Assembly: GCF_008704495.1 (NCBI RefSeq) | Contig: NZ_CP023699.1 | Coordinates: 806,001 to 870,000, forward strand | From: Streptomyces kanamyceticus | GTDB taxonomy: Bacteria > Actinomycetota > Actinomycetes > Streptomycetales > Streptomycetaceae | Length of the DNA stretch: 64,000 bases | Direction: 5' to 3' | Shown here: piece after piece, positions 8,409 to 17,103 of the stretch | Layout of the letters: the number at the start of each line of letters is the position of its first letter | Numbering within the stretch: position 1 is the stretch's first letter | The notes under the pieces: generated by a model | Seen by the model: the letters and a program-made list of their open reading frames with translations, nothing else | What the model was told of the DNA's origin: nothing | Databases searched by the model: none | Translations under genes and position numbers: made by a program

Positions 8409-8440
8409 CCGCGAGTTCCCGGTATTCCGGGAACTCGCGG
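8409..8440. promoter_or_regulatory. Perfect 14-bp inverted repeat upstream of the DAHP synthase gene
   Basis: The arms CCGCGAGTTCCCGG and its exact complement are separated by a 4-base loop (TATT). The structure ends 47 bases before the TTG start. In RNA it would form a very stable leader hairpin with no downstream U-tract, so it could be an operator, an attenuator element or an RNA stability structure. Confidence 0.6.
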
Positions 8441-8572
8441 GGCGGGGAAACCCACTGGCGGAGCGAAATCCATTGAGCGACCACGGTAGGAGTGCCGGAG
8501 CTTTTCCTCAACGAGGTCTACGACATTGTCCAACTGCGCAATATCACTTATGCGGAACGGAGTTGCCGGGTC

Positions 8573-8648
8573 CGGGGTCCGGGTCCGGGGATCCGGGTCC
8601 GAGGGTCCGGGGTCCGGGCCCCGCTCTCCTGGGCTGTGATGATCACAG
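8573..8648. repeat. GGGTCCGG-rich repeat tract and CTGTGAT palindrome
   Basis: About seven GGTCCGGG/GGGTCCGG units run from about 8573 to 8621. They are followed by CTGTGATgATCACAG at 8634-8648, a perfect palindrome with a one-base centre. Both lie between the LAL gene end and the DAHP synthase gene. The palindrome is a plausible protein-binding site. The GC tract may help termination of the LAL transcript. Confidence 0.5.
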
Positions 8649-8741
8649 ATCTTCGGACCGCGTTGTGACCGCCCGCCGCGTAGAAACGGAAGGCACGGCG
8701 CGGTGACACACGGACGGGAGGGCAGCCGGATGACCGACCTC

Positions 8742-11609
8742 CTAGACCACGTACAGCCGGTCGCGGTCGTCGTGGCTCGCGGGACCTTCGCGGCCGCCGG
8801 GGCCGGTGTGGGGGCTGAGCTTCGCGGCCAGGTCCGCGCGGCGCTGGACGTCGAGCTTTCGGTACGCCCGGGTCAGGTGCTGTTCGACGGTACTGACGGT
8901 GATGCAGAGCTTGTCGGCGATCTGCCGGTTGGTGTGGCCACGGACGGCGAGCGTGGCCACACGCAGTTCGGCATTGCTGAGCTCGACCGGGTTGCGGCGG
9001 GGACCCGGGGGCCATGGGCGCTCGGCGGCCAGGGTGCCCGCCCCTTCCTTCGGCGCGACGCCGGGCACCGGAATGCCGCACTCACCCGCCAGCTGCTGCG
9101 CCTTGCGGGCCAGGGTCCGCGCCTGCCCCAGCTTCCCGAGCTCGCGCTGCGCTCTGGCCAACTCATCGGTCGCGCACGCCAGTTCGAGCCGGTGGCCGCG
9201 CTCCCTGAGGATCTCGACGGCCTCACCGAGCAGCCCGACGCGGCGCCCCGCGACCAGCGTGCTCGCGAGCACCCGCAGCGACACGGCCCGCGCCGCGGTG
9301 CCGCCCGCCCCGACGAGGGCCAGTTGCTCCTCCGCGAGGGCCCGGGCACGGGCCACGTCCCCGAGCCGGAGGTGGGCCTGCGCCGCGTCGGTGCGCCATG
9401 GCACCAGCGCGGGCAGGTCGAACTCCCAGCGGGTCATGAGGTCCCCGCAGGTGAGGAAGTCGTCGAGCGCGGCGTAGGGGCGGCCGGCCGCGAGGTAGTA
9501 GTGGCCGCGGGCCCGCAGGTAGAGCAGCCCGTCGGGGGTCTGGAAGGCCGCGTCGGGCACCGGGACGCCGAGTTGGGTCGCTGCCTCGTCGATCCTGCCG
9601 AGGGCGGTACTGGTGAACACGGCCGTGGCGATGGGCGAGGCGACAGCCACGCCCCAGCCCTCGGCGGGCACCAGGGCGAGCGCCGAACGCGCCGACGCGT
9701 CCGCGGCGAGGAGCGCGCCCGCCCGCAGTTCGACGCGCGCCTTGGCCGACGCCAGGAGCGCCTGCCACATCGGGGCGCGCCGCTCTGCGGCCTCGTTGAA
9801 CAGCGTCTCGCACCAGAAGGCCGCCGCGTCCAGGCGGTCGGTGAGCACCAGGGAGTGCAGCGCGACCAGGAGCGCGGTCAGCGTGCGGTCGTCGAGGCGG
9901 GTGCTCTGCAGGATCTGCTCGGCCCTGACCACCACGTCGTCGTCCGCGCCTTCGATGACCGCCTTCAGCAGGCTCGCCGCCCGCTGGTGCGGGCTGCGCG
10001 TCAGGCTCGGCGCGTGCTCGGTCGCCTGGGCGTGTTCCGGTGTCGTACCGAGGCAGGCCCGCGCGGACGCGGGCAGTCCCGGATAGGCGTAGGTCAGCCA
10101 GTGGCGCGGGCAGTCGTGGCCGCGCGGCCCGCCCGCACCGGTCTTTCCGCACGCCACCACGCCGTGCCGCTCGGAGGCGCCGAGCACGTCGAGGGCACGG
10201 TCGAAACGGCCGAACCACAGGAGGTGGCCGACGAGTTCACCGGTGTCACGGGCGCCGAGCCGGCCTTCGAGGGCGGCCGCGCCGAGCTCGGGCAGGTGCT
10301 GGTCGACGGCGGCCGGGTTGACCCGCCAGCCCGCCCTGGTCAGCGCGGCCCGTATCTCCAGGGCCTGGTGCGGGTCGGAGCAGGTGTCGCGGGCGACCCG
10401 CAGACAGGTGAGGGCGAGCTCGACCTCGTCGTCGGCGAGGGCCCGCTCGGCGGCCTCGATGAGCGTGCGCAGCGCCCAGGGGGCCTCGACGGTCTCGGCC
10501 GCGATCAGATGCTGGACCACCACGGTCGCTGCCGCGCCGTGCTCGTGCAGCACCCGGGCGACCCGGGCCTCCAGGCGGGCGCGGTCGGCGGGCTCCATGC
10601 TTCTGAGCACCGCGGCGCGGCCCGCCTCGTGCCGGAACCAGCCGGCGTCGAGGAGCCCCGCCTCGTTCAACGCGCGCAGACTGCGGTGCAGGGACTCCCG
10701 GCTGCTGGTGAGCGCCTCCCCCAGTTCGGCGAGCGTCACCTCCGGTCCCGCGACGGCCAGGGCCCAGGCGGTGCGCCGGGTGGCCGGATCGCTGCGGTAC
10801 AGGCCGGTGGCGACGGCCTGCACGAAGGACTCGCCGGGCACCAGCTCCGCGGAGGTTCCTCCCCCGGCGACGGTGGCGCGGTGGTCCTCGATCAACGCAC
10901 GCGTCAGCAAGGGGCTGCCGCCTCCGATGCGGTGGACGTCCGAGACGAGCTTGCGCGTCCGCCACCCGGGGCCGCCGAATCCAGAGATCATTTCCGCGAC
11001 TCCGTGCCGCTGGAGCGGGCCGAGCCTGATATTCCGGCACCCCGGCAGGCGCAGCAAATCGACCCTCAATCGCGGATTACCGGCCAAGAAGCCGTTGTTT
11101 TCTCCCAGGACGACCAGAATACGGCTCACGTCCAGCCTGCGGGCCAGGTAGAGGAGGCATTCAAGGGACTCACTGTCGGCATGATGCACATCGTCGATGC
11201 TGAGCAGCACGGGCCTTTCCCTTGCCTTTTCGAGGACAATCGAGCAGAGCTCGGGAATCTCGCCCATCGGCACGCCCTCACGTACCCCCCGCGCACGCCC
11301 CGAAGGGCCGGGATCCGACATCAGGTCCACGATCCGGGCAGCCCGCCGGGCGTCCGCGCCGAGCGGATCGCCGCCGAGCAACAGCTGTCCCATCACCCCG
11401 AGAGGCAGGTCGCTCTCCGCCGCTGAGGCGGTGGCCTGCAGATACAGTGCGCCCGTGGCGGTCGCCCGCTCTCCGAAGGCGCGCAGCAGCGCGGTCTTGC
11501 CGCTGGCCACCGCGCCGCTGACCAGAAGGACTCCGCCCTGCCCGGCCGCACTGGAGCCGAGCATTTTTTGCATGATCGAGAATTCTTCACCACGTTCCAC
11601 CAAGTCCAT
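8742..11609 (-). CDS. LAL-type LuxR-family transcriptional regulator, 955 aa
   Basis: Large ATP-binding regulator of the LuxR family. Walker A is GAVASGKT at residues 32-39 and Walker B is RPVLLSIDD at 132-140 with following HH. A long alpha-helical, TPR-like middle region leads to a C-terminal LuxR helix-turn-helix at about 877-932 (LSNAELRVATLAVRGHTNRQ, then TVSTVEQHLTRAYRKL). Size and order match pathway-specific LAL activators such as PikD and other polyketide cluster regulators (family knowledge). The ATG at 11609 follows GGGAGAAG by 7 bases. The next gene downstream is the DAHP synthase, about 380 bp away, so the LAL could control it, although this is inference. No in-frame TTA codon was noticed. 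Confidence 0.9.
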   Translation of the reverse strand: MDLVERGEEFSIMQKMLGSSAAGQGGVLLVSGAVASGKTALLRAFGERATATGALYLQATASAAESDLPLGVMGQLLLGGDPLGADARRAARIVDLMSDPGPSGRARGVREGVPMGEIPELCSIVLEKARERPVLLSIDDVHHADSESLECLLYLARRLDVSRILVVLGENNGFLAGNPRLRVDLLRLPGCRNIRLGPLQRHGVAEMISGFGGPGWRTRKLVSDVHRIGGGSPLLTRALIEDHRATVAGGGTSAELVPGESFVQAVATGLYRSDPATRRTAWALAVAGPEVTLAELGEALTSSRESLHRSLRALNEAGLLDAGWFRHEAGRAAVLRSMEPADRARLEARVARVLHEHGAAATVVVQHLIAAETVEAPWALRTLIEAAERALADDEVELALTCLRVARDTCSDPHQALEIRAALTRAGWRVNPAAVDQHLPELGAAALEGRLGARDTGELVGHLLWFGRFDRALDVLGASERHGVVACGKTGAGGPRGHDCPRHWLTYAYPGLPASARACLGTTPEHAQATEHAPSLTRSPHQRAASLLKAVIEGADDDVVVRAEQILQSTRLDDRTLTALLVALHSLVLTDRLDAAAFWCETLFNEAAERRAPMWQALLASAKARVELRAGALLAADASARSALALVPAEGWGVAVASPIATAVFTSTALGRIDEAATQLGVPVPDAAFQTPDGLLYLRARGHYYLAAGRPYAALDDFLTCGDLMTRWEFDLPALVPWRTDAAQAHLRLGDVARARALAEEQLALVGAGGTAARAVSLRVLASTLVAGRRVGLLGEAVEILRERGHRLELACATDELARAQRELGKLGQARTLARKAQQLAGECGIPVPGVAPKEGAGTLAAERPWPPGPRRNPVELSNAELRVATLAVRGHTNRQIADKLCITVSTVEQHLTRAYRKLDVQRRADLAAKLSPHTGPGGREGPASHDDRDRLYVV

Positions 11610-12031
11610 GAGCCGACTTCTCCCCCGCGCCTGACGGCTGATCCTTGAGTGCTCGATCGAACAGCTGGATCAATTCCTTCGACTTGACCGACCACCCGTC
11701 CAAATACTCTGCCATATCTGAAAATCAACTACCAGCGCCATTTGACTCAATGCCATCTTATTACCGTCGCGAATGCGCCACATGGCGGGAAATCGGATTT
11801 ACCCGCTCCACATACGTCGAAAGCTCATGCGTATTTGCCTGATGAGTGAAATCAACGCTCTTTCAGAAGGCGTCCGAGAAGCGGGGGAAACGACGGCAGG
11901 GGCGGCAGGGACACCAGTGACACCAGGGCCGGGTGCACGAATGGCGCGATCGGCATGCCCCCGCTCCGGACCGCATGACTGGTTCCCGCGCGTCGCGCCC
12001 GCCCCACTCCGGCCATCGCCCCGGTCTCCGG
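11610..12031. other. Intergenic region, AT-richer, upstream of the LAL gene
   Basis: The part from about 11640 to 11880 is clearly less GC-rich than the flanks and presumably holds the LAL promoter. A 65-codon plus-strand frame there (11645-11842) lacks a ribosome site and normal codon bias, so it is not called. The remainder leads into the 3' end of the DUF6777-like gene. No convincing hairpin or operator was identified. Confidence 0.5.
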
Positions 12032-13285
12032 TCAGCTCGCGAAGGAGCCCGGGTCGCTGTCGTCGAGGGGGTTCTCGGACAGGTACGGGTCGTCGGGCAC
12101 GAGGCCGTCGTCGGACTGGTCCGGCGCGTCGGGCACGGTCTCCGGGCCGATGTCCTCCGGACTCTCGTCGTGGGGCTGATCCTCCGGCTCCTGCGGCGGC
12201 ACTTCGCTCGGCGGTGTCGTCGTCGGCGTGGGGCAGCCGGGCGGCGGCGGGGACGGGGGCTCCGTCGGAGTGCCGGTCACCGCGGAGGGCGTGGGGCAGT
12301 CGACCGACGAGGAGTCGGGGTCCGTGGGGTCGGTCTGGCCCGGATCTGTGCGGCCCGGATCGGTGCGGCCCGGATCGTTGGGCACGACGTTCTGGTCGGG
12401 CGTGCCCTGGTCCTGGTCGCCGCCCGAGTCCTTCGGAGTCGGGGTCGGGGTCTGCGTCGGGCTCACGGGCGGCTTCGCCCTGCGGTCCTCGTCGGCGTCC
12501 TCGTCCCCGATCTTCCGTTCGATCCAGGTGTTGTTGACGATGTTGACGATGGTGATGTTGGTGATCGGCCGCGGCGCCGGGGTCACCACGACGACACGGG
12601 TGGGCTGGTAACCGCCCCACGGCTGACCGTTGTGGCGCGGCGCGCCCTGGAACGCGACCGGCGGCTTCAGCGGGTTGCCGCACGCACAGCGCACCCGCGG
12701 CAGGCCCCGCTCGTCGACGAGGACGGCCGTGCCCGACTGCAGCACGGACTGGAAGCTGGTGGCCGAGCCGCCGCGGAAGCCGTGGTTGGTGACCCGGGTG
12801 TCGGCCCGCAGCACGACGGGCGTGAGCCCGCGCAGAAAGCCGGGAATCGCGGCCGCCTCGATGCCGGAGGCCTCGGCGAAGGCGCGGGCCTTGGCCTGGT
12901 CGGCGGTGAGGAAACGGATCTGCTGCCCGACGTCGCAGCTGCCGACGGCGTGGGTGCCGCCGTACAGGCCGGGGGTGCCGCCCGAGATCGAGCGGGTGCC
13001 CTGCGGGGTGGCGGAGCCGGTGGGCGAAGGCTGCGGCGAACGGGTGACGGGCGGCGGCGTCGCGGTGCTCTTCGCGGTGGAGTCGGTGAACGGGTCGGGG
13101 CCCTGAGCGGCGACGGGCTGCATGAACAGTTCACGCTCCCCGTCGGCGGCGTTCTTGTCGCCGTCACCGGCGCAGCCCGCGAGGCCCGCGACGCCTGCGA
13201 CCGCTAGGGCCGTGGATATCGCGAAGGTCATCGCGTAGGTCCTGGTGGGCACGCGCACCGGGTTCTCCCGCCGTTGCCGGGGCAT
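12032..13285 (-). CDS. DUF6777-like secreted lipoprotein with Pro/Asp-rich tail
   Basis: A 417-residue exported protein. A basic N-terminus and hydrophobic segment lead to the lipobox LAGC with Cys38, so a lipid anchor is expected. The mature N-terminal domain begins with ELFMQPVAAQGPDPFTDS, which I recognise as typical of the Streptomyces DUF6777 group; it continues to about residue 240, with paired Cys in VRCACGNPL. The C-terminal third is a disordered Pro/Thr/Asp-rich region with DPGRTDPGRTDPGQTDP repeats, suited to span the cell wall. The function of the family is unknown to me. ATG 13285 follows GAGGG. It is divergent from the lipase maturation factor gene, with 74 bp between starts. Confidence 0.8.
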   Translation of the reverse strand: MPRQRRENPVRVPTRTYAMTFAISTALAVAGVAGLAGCAGDGDKNAADGERELFMQPVAAQGPDPFTDSTAKSTATPPPVTRSPQPSPTGSATPQGTRSISGGTPGLYGGTHAVGSCDVGQQIRFLTADQAKARAFAEASGIEAAAIPGFLRGLTPVVLRADTRVTNHGFRGGSATSFQSVLQSGTAVLVDERGLPRVRCACGNPLKPPVAFQGAPRHNGQPWGGYQPTRVVVVTPAPRPITNITIVNIVNNTWIERKIGDEDADEDRRAKPPVSPTQTPTPTPKDSGGDQDQGTPDQNVVPNDPGRTDPGRTDPGQTDPTDPDSSSVDCPTPSAVTGTPTEPPSPPPPGCPTPTTTPPSEVPPQEPEDQPHDESPEDIGPETVPDAPDQSDDGLVPDDPYLSENPLDDSDPGSFAS

Positions 13286-13359
13286 TTGTCCCTCATTGTC
13301 TGCGGGGCATCCGATCGTCCCGCAAGCCGAGCGGCCTCACCCAGCGTCACAATGGAGCC

Positions 13360-14787
13360 GTGGAGTGGTTCACCGCGGACGTGTACGACCTGAGCAGGCT
13401 GGTCTTCCAGCGGGCTCTCGCCGCGGTGTACCTCGTGGCGTTCCTGGGGGCGGCCCTGCAGTTCCGGCCGCTCATCGGGGAGCGCGGGATGCTGCCGGTG
13501 CCGCGGTACGTCGCGCGCGTGCCGTTCCGGCAGGCGCCGAGCCTGTTCCAGGTGCACTACTCGGACCGGTTCTTCGCGCTCTGCGCGTGGGCGGGCTGCG
13601 CGGTCGCGGCGGCGCTGCTCACGGGCGCGGACGGCCAACTGCCCCTGTGGGGCGCCATGGCGCTCTGGCTGGTCCCCTGGGCGCTCTACCTCTCCGTCGT
13701 GAACGTGGGACAGACCTGGTACGGCTTCGGCTGGGAGTCACTGCTCCTCGAGGTGGGCTTCCTCGCGATCTTCCTCGGCAACGACGAGGTCGCGCCGCCC
13801 GTCCTCGTCCTCTTCCTGCTGCGCTGGGTGCTCTTCCGCGTGGAGTTCGGCGCCGGGCTGATCAAGATGCGCGGCGACGCCTGCTGGCGCAGGCTCACCT
13901 GCCTCTACTTCCACCACGAGACACAGCCGATGCCCGGACCGCTGAGCCGGTTCTTCCACCAGCTCCCCCGGCCCGCGCACCGGATCGAGGTCGCGGCCAA
14001 CCACGTCACCCAACTCGTCGTGCCCGTCCTGCTGTTCACCCCGCAGCCGGTGGCGACGGGCGCGGCCTGTCTGATGATCGCGACCCAGTTGTGGCTGGTG
14101 CTCTCCGGCAACTTCTCCTGGCTGAACTGGCTCACCATCGTCCTGGCCGTCTCCGCCCTCGACCTCTCCGCCTGGCACACGCCGCGCTCGTTCGCGCCCG
14201 CTCCGCTCTGGTACGAAGTGGTGGTCGGCTCCGTGACCGTGGCGCTCCTGGCGCTGAGCTACCGCCCGGTGCGCAATCTGCTGTCCCGGCGGCAGGTGAT
14301 GAACACCTCCTTCGACCCGCTGCACCTGGTCAATTCCTACGGCGCGTTCGGCAGCGTCAGCCGGGTGCGCCAGGAGATCGTCATCGAGGGCACGGCCGAT
14401 CCGGTGCCGCGCGAGGACTCCGACTGGCGCGCCTACGAGTTCAAGGGCAAGCCGGGCGACGTACGACGGTGGCCGCGCCAGTTCGCCCCCTACCACCTGC
14501 GGCTCGACTGGATGATGTGGTTCGCCGCGCTCTCCCCCGCGTACGCCAGGTCGTGGTTCGGCCCGCTGGTGGAACGCCTCCTGGACGGCGACCGGGACAC
14601 CCTGAGGCTGTTGCACGCCAGCCCGTTCCCGCCCGACGCGCCGCCCGCGTACATCCGCGCACGGCTCTACCGCTACCGCTACACGACCTGGCGCGAGCTG
14701 CGCGAGACGGGTGCGCACTGGGAGCGGACGTACGTGCGTGACTATCTGGCGCCGACGCGGCTCTCCACACCTGCGCGGCGGCGCTGA
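13360..14787 (+). CDS. Lipase maturation factor family membrane protein
   Basis: A 475-residue integral membrane protein with about six to eight hydrophobic segments, ending in a soluble C-terminal part. Motifs such as FRPLIGERGMLPV, WYGFGWESLLLEVGFLAIF, FRVEFGAGLIKMRGD and LVNSYGAFGSVSRVRQEI match the LMF1-like family. In vertebrates LMF1 acts in folding of secreted lipases in the endoplasmic reticulum; the bacterial role is not established (family knowledge). The GTG at 13360 is chosen because the homologous N-terminus starts close to WFTADVYDLSR; the ribosome site (GGAG) is very near. It converges on the L-fucose operon, with a hairpin between. Confidence 0.8.
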   Translation: MEWFTADVYDLSRLVFQRALAAVYLVAFLGAALQFRPLIGERGMLPVPRYVARVPFRQAPSLFQVHYSDRFFALCAWAGCAVAAALLTGADGQLPLWGAMALWLVPWALYLSVVNVGQTWYGFGWESLLLEVGFLAIFLGNDEVAPPVLVLFLLRWVLFRVEFGAGLIKMRGDACWRRLTCLYFHHETQPMPGPLSRFFHQLPRPAHRIEVAANHVTQLVVPVLLFTPQPVATGAACLMIATQLWLVLSGNFSWLNWLTIVLAVSALDLSAWHTPRSFAPAPLWYEVVVGSVTVALLALSYRPVRNLLSRRQVMNTSFDPLHLVNSYGAFGSVSRVRQEIVIEGTADPVPREDSDWRAYEFKGKPGDVRRWPRQFAPYHLRLDWMMWFAALSPAYARSWFGPLVERLLDGDRDTLRLLHASPFPPDAPPAYIRARLYRYRYTTWRELRETGAHWERTYVRDYLAPTRLSTPARRR

Positions 14788-14828
14788 GCGCTCCACGGGA
14801 AGACCGGCGCCGAACCCGCGGGCCGCGC

Positions 14829-14894
14829 GTGGCTGGTCGCGCCCACGCGGCGGAGCCGCATGTCGACACAGCCCCGCGCCCCTTTCGGGGCGCG
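14829..14894. terminator. Bidirectional hairpin within a dispersed Streptomyces repeat
   Basis: The hairpin CGCGCCCC-TTTC-GGGGCGCG lies at 14875-14894, between two convergent genes. The preceding GTGGCTGGTCGCGCC matches the start of copies near 20319 and 33005, with an extra internal segment here. It probably ends both transcripts. Confidence 0.7.
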
Positions 14895-14942
14895 CAACCG
14901 CACCGCACTTCGACACAGCCGCTTTGAACTACCGCCGGTGGA

Positions 14943-15788
14943 TCACCACCGGTAGATGCGGCGGGCCGTGCCACCGAAGACCTCGGCACTCTCGCCCGAG
15001 TCGAGCGATCGCGTCAACTGCCGTGCCACATCCAGGACTTCACCGTACGACGCGGCGAGCGTGCTGACGGGCCAGTCGGAGCCGAACATCAGCCGCCGGG
15101 GGCCGAAGGCGTCCAGGGCGGTCTCCGCGTAAGGCCGCAGGTCGTCCACCGTCCACGTCTTGTGGTCCGCCTCGGTCACCAGACCGGACAGTTTGCCCAC
15201 CGTGTTGGGGCGCGCGGCGAGCGTACGAAGCGCCGCGGCCCAGGGTTCGAGGGCTCCCGCAGCGATCGGCGGCTTGCCCAAGTGGTCGAGGACGAAGGTT
15301 AGTTCGGGCAGATCCGCTGCCACCCTGGCACAGGCGGGCAGCTGATGGGGCAGGACGACGAGGTCGTAGGCGAGCCCCGCGTCGGCCACGGCCGCGAGGC
15401 CCCTGCGGACGTCCGGGCGCAGCAGCCACTCGGGGTCGGGCTCGCCCTGGACCTGGTGGCGGATGCCCACCAGGTGCTGGCCGCCCGGGAGTTCACGGAA
15501 CGCGGCCAAGGTCTCGGCGACGTCCGGGCGGGTGAGGTCGGTCCAGCCGACGACGCCCGCGACGAGCTCGCTGTCCGCCGCGAGCGCGAGGAACTCGGGC
15601 GTCTCCTCGGCGAAGGTGACCGTCTGGACGAGGATCGTGGCGGTGACGCCCGCCGCGCGCGCCTCGGGAGCGAGGTCGGCGAGGGTGAAAGTGCGCCGGA
15701 TGGCCGCGAGTTCCTCGCCGGTGATCCACTCCTGGTCGCGTACGGAGAGGTCCCACACATGGTGATGGGCGTCCACCAGGCCGGTCAC
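14943..15788 (-). CDS. Amidohydrolase-family L-fucono-1,5-lactonase (probable)
   Basis: A 282-residue TIM-barrel amidohydrolase_2 protein. The N-terminal VDAHHHVWDL supplies metal-binding His residues. FVLDHLGKPP and RLMFGSDWPVS are the conserved His and Asp motifs of the lactonase group that includes L-fuconolactonase and L-rhamnonolactonase (family knowledge). It would hydrolyse L-fucono-lactone to L-fuconate. GTG 15788 overlaps the stop of the mutarotase gene by 4 bp, so coupled translation is likely and supports the start. It is the last gene of the operon. Context, with fuconate dehydratase and mutarotase, favours fucose over rhamnose. Confidence 0.85.
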   Translation of the reverse strand: MTGLVDAHHHVWDLSVRDQEWITGEELAAIRRTFTLADLAPEARAAGVTATILVQTVTFAEETPEFLALAADSELVAGVVGWTDLTRPDVAETLAAFRELPGGQHLVGIRHQVQGEPDPEWLLRPDVRRGLAAVADAGLAYDLVVLPHQLPACARVAADLPELTFVLDHLGKPPIAAGALEPWAAALRTLAARPNTVGKLSGLVTEADHKTWTVDDLRPYAETALDAFGPRRLMFGSDWPVSTLAASYGEVLDVARQLTRSLDSGESAEVFGGTARRIYRW

Positions 15789-16099
15789 GGCAGCTCCCAC
15801 ACGACGGGAAGTCCGGCTTCGGACCCCTCGGCGGAGTAGTCGTGCACGACGTAGAGGAGCTCGGCCATGCGGGCCTGCCAGGCGATGTTGACCGGCAGCC
15901 GCTCCAGCTCGGAGAGCATGCGGCCGTAGTCCTCGCACTCCAAGACGTGGAAGAGGTCACTGCCGCTGCGCCAGATCGTCCAGGAGGTGGCGCCCGCGGC
16001 GCGGATCGCGGCGACGAGTTCGGCGGGCACCTCCCGGTGGGCGGCGTCGTACTCCTCGATCCGGTCGGCGCGGACCTTGGTGTGCAGGGCGACTCTCAC
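15785..16099 (-). CDS. L-fucose/L-rhamnose mutarotase (RhaM/FucU-like, probable)
   Basis: A 104-residue dimeric alpha-beta barrel type protein. VRVALHTKVRADRIEEYDAA, the central TSWTIWRSGSDLFHVLECED and the WQARMAELL region match the L-rhamnose mutarotase family PF05336, which interconverts anomers of 6-deoxyhexoses. GTG 16099 overlaps the upstream stop by 4 bp. Inside this operon it would supply the right anomer of L-fucose to the dehydrogenase. Confidence 0.85.
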   Translation of the reverse strand: MRVALHTKVRADRIEEYDAAHREVPAELVAAIRAAGATSWTIWRSGSDLFHVLECEDYGRMLSELERLPVNIAWQARMAELLYVVHDYSAEGSEAGLPVVWELP

Positions 16100-17103
16100 G
16101 GGCGGTCCTCTCCCGGGACGGGCACATCGGCCGCGAGCAGCCCTGCCGCCCGCGCCTCCTGCCAGAAGTCGGCGGGTACGCGGGCCGCGAACTGCGCGGC
16201 GGCGTCGGTGACTTGCTCCGGTGCGTGGATGCCGACGAGAACGCTGGCGACGGCCGGATGGCCGAACGGGAACGCGAGGGCGGCCGCCCTCAGGGTGGTG
16301 CCGTGCCGCTCGGCGAGGGCCCGCAGGGCGCGGGCGCGCGCCAGGAGTTCGGCCGGTGCCTCGACGTAGTCGAAGCGCGCACCCGGCTTCGGGTCGGCGA
16401 GCAGACCGGAGTTGAAGACGCCGCCGATGACGACCGAGGCGCCCCGCTCGCTCGCGGCGGGCAGCAGTTCCGTGAGGGCCTGGTGGTCCAGGAGCGTGTA
16501 GCGACCCGCGCACAGCACCGCGTCGACGTCGGTGTCGCGGAGGAAGCGGGTGAGCATCTCGGCCTGGTTCATGCCCGCGCCTATCGCGCCGACGACGCCC
16601 TCGGAGCGCAGCTTCTCCAGGGCCGGATAGCCTTCGCGGAACGCCTCTTCGGCGTGGTTGTCGGGGTCGTGGAGGAAGACGACGTCGACGCGGTCGGTGC
16701 GCAGGCGGGTGAGGCTGGACTCGATGGAGCGGCGGATGCCGTCCGCGCTGAAGTCCCAGACCCTGCGGTGGGTGCGGGGCACCGCGAAGCCGCCGTCGGC
16801 GAGGTCGTCGCCGCTGACCTCGCCGACCGGTTCGAGTAGCCTCCCCACCTTCGTCGAGATCGTGTACGAGGACCGGTCGCGGCCGCTCAGCGCCTCGCCG
16901 ATGCGGCGTTCGGAGAGGCCGAGTCCGTAGTGCGGGGCGGTGTCGAAGTAGCGGATGCCCGCGTCCCAGGCGTGCTCGACGGCGGTGGCCGCCTGCTCGT
17001 CGGTGATCGGCGAGTAGAGGTTGCCGATGCCGGCGGCGCCGAAGGACAGTTCGGTCACCTCGACGCCGCCGGGTCCCAGGGGGCGCCGCGCCAGGCCGCT
17101 CAC
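16096..17103 (-). CDS. Aldo/keto reductase, probable L-fucose (D-threo-aldose) 1-dehydrogenase
   Basis: A 335-residue AKR TIM barrel. The catalytic tetrad is visible as Asp54 and Tyr59 (FDTAPHYG), Lys85 (STKVGR) and His145 (FLHDPDNH). It most resembles the D-threo-aldose dehydrogenase branch, which oxidises L-fucose to L-fuconolactone with NAD(P)+ (family knowledge). The position between fuconate pathway genes supports this. GTG 17103 overlaps the SDR stop by 4 bp. Confidence 0.85.
   Translation of the reverse strand: MSGLARRPLGPGGVEVTELSFGAAGIGNLYSPITDEQAATAVEHAWDAGIRYFDTAPHYGLGLSERRIGEALSGRDRSSYTISTKVGRLLEPVGEVSGDDLADGGFAVPRTHRRVWDFSADGIRRSIESSLTRLRTDRVDVVFLHDPDNHAEEAFREGYPALEKLRSEGVVGAIGAGMNQAEMLTRFLRDTDVDAVLCAGRYTLLDHQALTELLPAASERGASVVIGGVFNSGLLADPKPGARFDYVEAPAELLARARALRALAERHGTTLRAAALAFPFGHPAVASVLVGIHAPEQVTDAAAQFAARVPADFWQEARAAGLLAADVPVPGEDRP

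Noticed and set aside
8363..8533. N-terminal extension of DAHP synthase to 8533
   Set aside because: Homologues start near VVVMAPEAT; the extension contains a perfect hairpin and has no ribosome site.
8634..8648. CRP site
   Set aside because: TGTGA and TCACA are only 3 bases apart instead of 6, so it is not a standard CRP operator.
8703..11426. 907-codon plus-strand frame opposite the LAL gene
   Set aside because: Antisense shadow of the LAL gene; repetitive Gly/Arg/Val composition and no ribosome site.
11645..11842. 65-codon plus-strand frame in the AT-richer gap
   Set aside because: No ribosome site or codon bias; the region better fits a promoter.
14943..16099. Rhamnose catabolic operon
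   Set aside because: Mutarotase and lactonase could serve rhamnose, but the dehydratase and the aldose dehydrogenase fit L-fucose better and an exported fucosidase is nearby.
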